Source: Opitutaceae bacterium
Lineage (GTDB): Bacteria > Verrucomicrobiota > Verrucomicrobiia > Opitutales > Opitutaceae
NCBI GenBank assembly: GCA_005787865.1
Contig: SXZN01000020.1
Span: 1-8,978 of the forward strand
Direction: 5' to 3'
DNA: 8,978 bases
Positions within the stretch are counted from its first letter, which is position 1. Each line of letters opens with the position of its first letter. Shown here one piece after another: positions 8,552 through 8,978 of this stretch. The translations under genes and the position numbers were made by a program. The notes under the pieces are model-generated. The model was not told the DNA's origin. It saw only the letters and a program-made list of their open reading frames with translations, and did not search any database.

Positions 8552-8764
8552 TAAATTTTGTCTAAGAAAATATTAAAATAGGCCATTTTTTTGGTGGACA
8601 CCGAAAAACCGCCCTTCGTTTTTATAAAAAAAAATTATAAAATCCTAAAATTCTAATTTCTCCTCTGAAAAACCCCTTGTTTAATGATTTCAAAATGCCC
8701 GAAAATATTTTCTTGACGCGAAAAAAAATGTGTCGGGCGAATTTTTTTTAAAAAAAATATTCGC
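8551..8764. other. AT-rich gene-free stretch with homopolymer tracts and palindromes
   Basis: This roughly 210-bp stretch is far richer in A+T than the genes around it (about 70% by eye) and has no open reading frame I can support. It holds runs of A and T of 7-9 bases and exact palindromes such as TTTTTATAAAAA (8619-8630), TTATAA (8635-8640) and GAAAATATTTTC (8701-8712). It may be a divergent promoter region with curved, A-tract DNA upstream of nrdB. A replication origin is not supported: I saw only one weak DnaA-box-like site nearby. Confidence 0.6.
8737..8764. repeat. 28-bp T8/A8 palindrome with GC-containing ends
   Basis: GCGAA (8737-8741) and TTCGC (8760-8764) flank eight T followed by eight A (8742-8757), with a TA asymmetry at 8758-8759. 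It can form a long hairpin on either strand or a cruciform. A nearby upstream copy of the motif start, GCG followed by eight A, lies at 8718-8728. Confidence 0.6.
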
Positions 8765-8782
8765 GGCCGGCTGATTTTATTT

Positions 8783-8820
8783 CGCTTCGGCTTAGGCCGA
8801 ACGCGGTAAATTTTTCCGCG
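8783..8820. repeat. Two adjacent hairpins in the right-hand gap
   Basis: TTCGGC-TTAG-GCCGAA (8786-8801) is a 6-bp stem with a 4-nt loop, extendable by CG/CG past a one-base bulge. Directly after it CGCGG (8802-8806) pairs with CCGCG (8816-8820) around a 9-nt AT loop. The T-run at 8811-8815 lies ten bases past the first stem, so neither hairpin is a convincing terminator. A transcript entering from either side is not evident. Confidence 0.45.
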
Positions 8821-8868
8821 GTGAGGCCAGCTGAGTTTTCGGGTTTTTTTAGCGGTGGAAGTAGCCCT

Positions 8869-8874
8869 TATAAT
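8869..8874 (+). promoter_or_regulatory. Candidate -10 box for a rightward gene
   Basis: TATAAT is an exact -10 hexamer on the plus strand. The -35 region at 17-18 bp spacing is only a T-run (about 8844-8850), a poor match. If used, transcription would start near 8881, about 60 nt before the ATG at 8942. Confidence 0.3.
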
Positions 8875-8903
8875 TCTCCTAAGGCTTTAACCCTATTTAA
8901 TTA

Positions 8904-8945
8904 ATGAACTGGGGCCTGAGCTTGGCCGCACCGGGAAGATTATGA
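8904..8945 (+). CDS. Possible 13-residue leader ORF overlapping the next start
   Basis: ATG at 8904 opens a 13-codon frame (MNWGLSLAAPGRL) that ends with TGA at 8943-8945. The stop overlaps the ATG at 8942 in an ATGA arrangement typical of translational coupling. It is too short to have a recognisable product and has no clear ribosome binding site; it may be chance. Confidence 0.15.
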   Translation: MNWGLSLAAPGRL

Positions 8946-8978
8946 GCCTTTTGCCTTACTGGTGGCCAATCGCCCCGC
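8942..8978 (+). CDS. Possible start of a rightward gene, cut by the window edge
   Basis: ATG at 8942 is preceded by GGGAAG (8933-8938), a weak Shine-Dalgarno-like sequence, and opens a frame that stays open to the edge: MSLLPYWWPIAP. The hydrophobic, Trp-rich beginning would fit a membrane or exported protein, but twelve residues are too few to name a family. The upstream TATAAT at 8869 supports the direction. Confidence 0.35.
   Translation, partial: MSLLPYWWPIAP

Noticed and set aside
8368..8560. NrdR boxes upstream of nrdB
   Set aside because: No pair resembling ACACWATATATWGTGT was found; the CCACA-GGA-TGTGG repeat has an odd length and a different core.
8783..8820. Terminator for a transcript in the right-hand gap
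   Set aside because: Neither hairpin is followed directly by a U-tract on either strand, and no gene ends nearby.

Overview
The window reads as chromosomal DNA of a Verrucomicrobiota bacterium, probably an Opitutaceae-like lineage. This is inferred from a Chlamydia-like class I ribonucleotide reductase, an RsmH with a long N-terminal extension, a Tat-type signal on a UxuA-like TIM-barrel protein, and the GC-rich codon use. No 16S or other decisive marker is present. There is no sign of a phage, transposon, CRISPR array, tRNA or rRNA.

Layout: (a) 1-606, plus strand, the C-terminal part of a PhoH-family ATPase whose start lies off the left edge. (b) 607-664, a short convergent gap with an imperfect hairpin. 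(c) 665-3770, minus strand, three genes read in the order UxuA-like TIM-barrel protein, rsmH, engB, with gaps of 52 and 87 bp; this may be one transcript. (d) 3771-3928, the upstream region of that cluster, which also holds a strong Rho-independent terminator and a second hairpin for the next transcript. (e) 3929-8367, minus strand, a nrdB-nrdA pair (44 bp apart) encoding both subunits of an aerobic class I ribonucleotide reductase. (f) 8368-8978, about 610 bp with no complete gene. It holds a potentially structured nrdB leader, a strongly AT-rich stretch with several palindromes, and near the right edge the possible start of a rightward gene.

How the genes work together: nrdA and nrdB make the enzyme that supplies deoxyribonucleotides. 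rsmH (16S rRNA methylation) and engB (50S assembly GTPase) are ribosome functions and fit a shared growth-related transcript. The UxuA-like protein upstream of them has no clear link to either.

The most notable content is the reductase. NrdB has all six metal-ligand residues but a Leu (L136) where the radical Tyr of classical enzymes sits. It also carries Glu at the first ligand (E98) and a Tyr (Y230) that matches the Chlamydia activation-pathway Tyr, which points to a tyrosyl-radical-free, Mn/Fe-type (class Ic-like) cofactor. NrdA carries one well-formed ATP-cone preceded by a degenerate cone-like segment. I found no evidence of a wholly new multi-gene system here.
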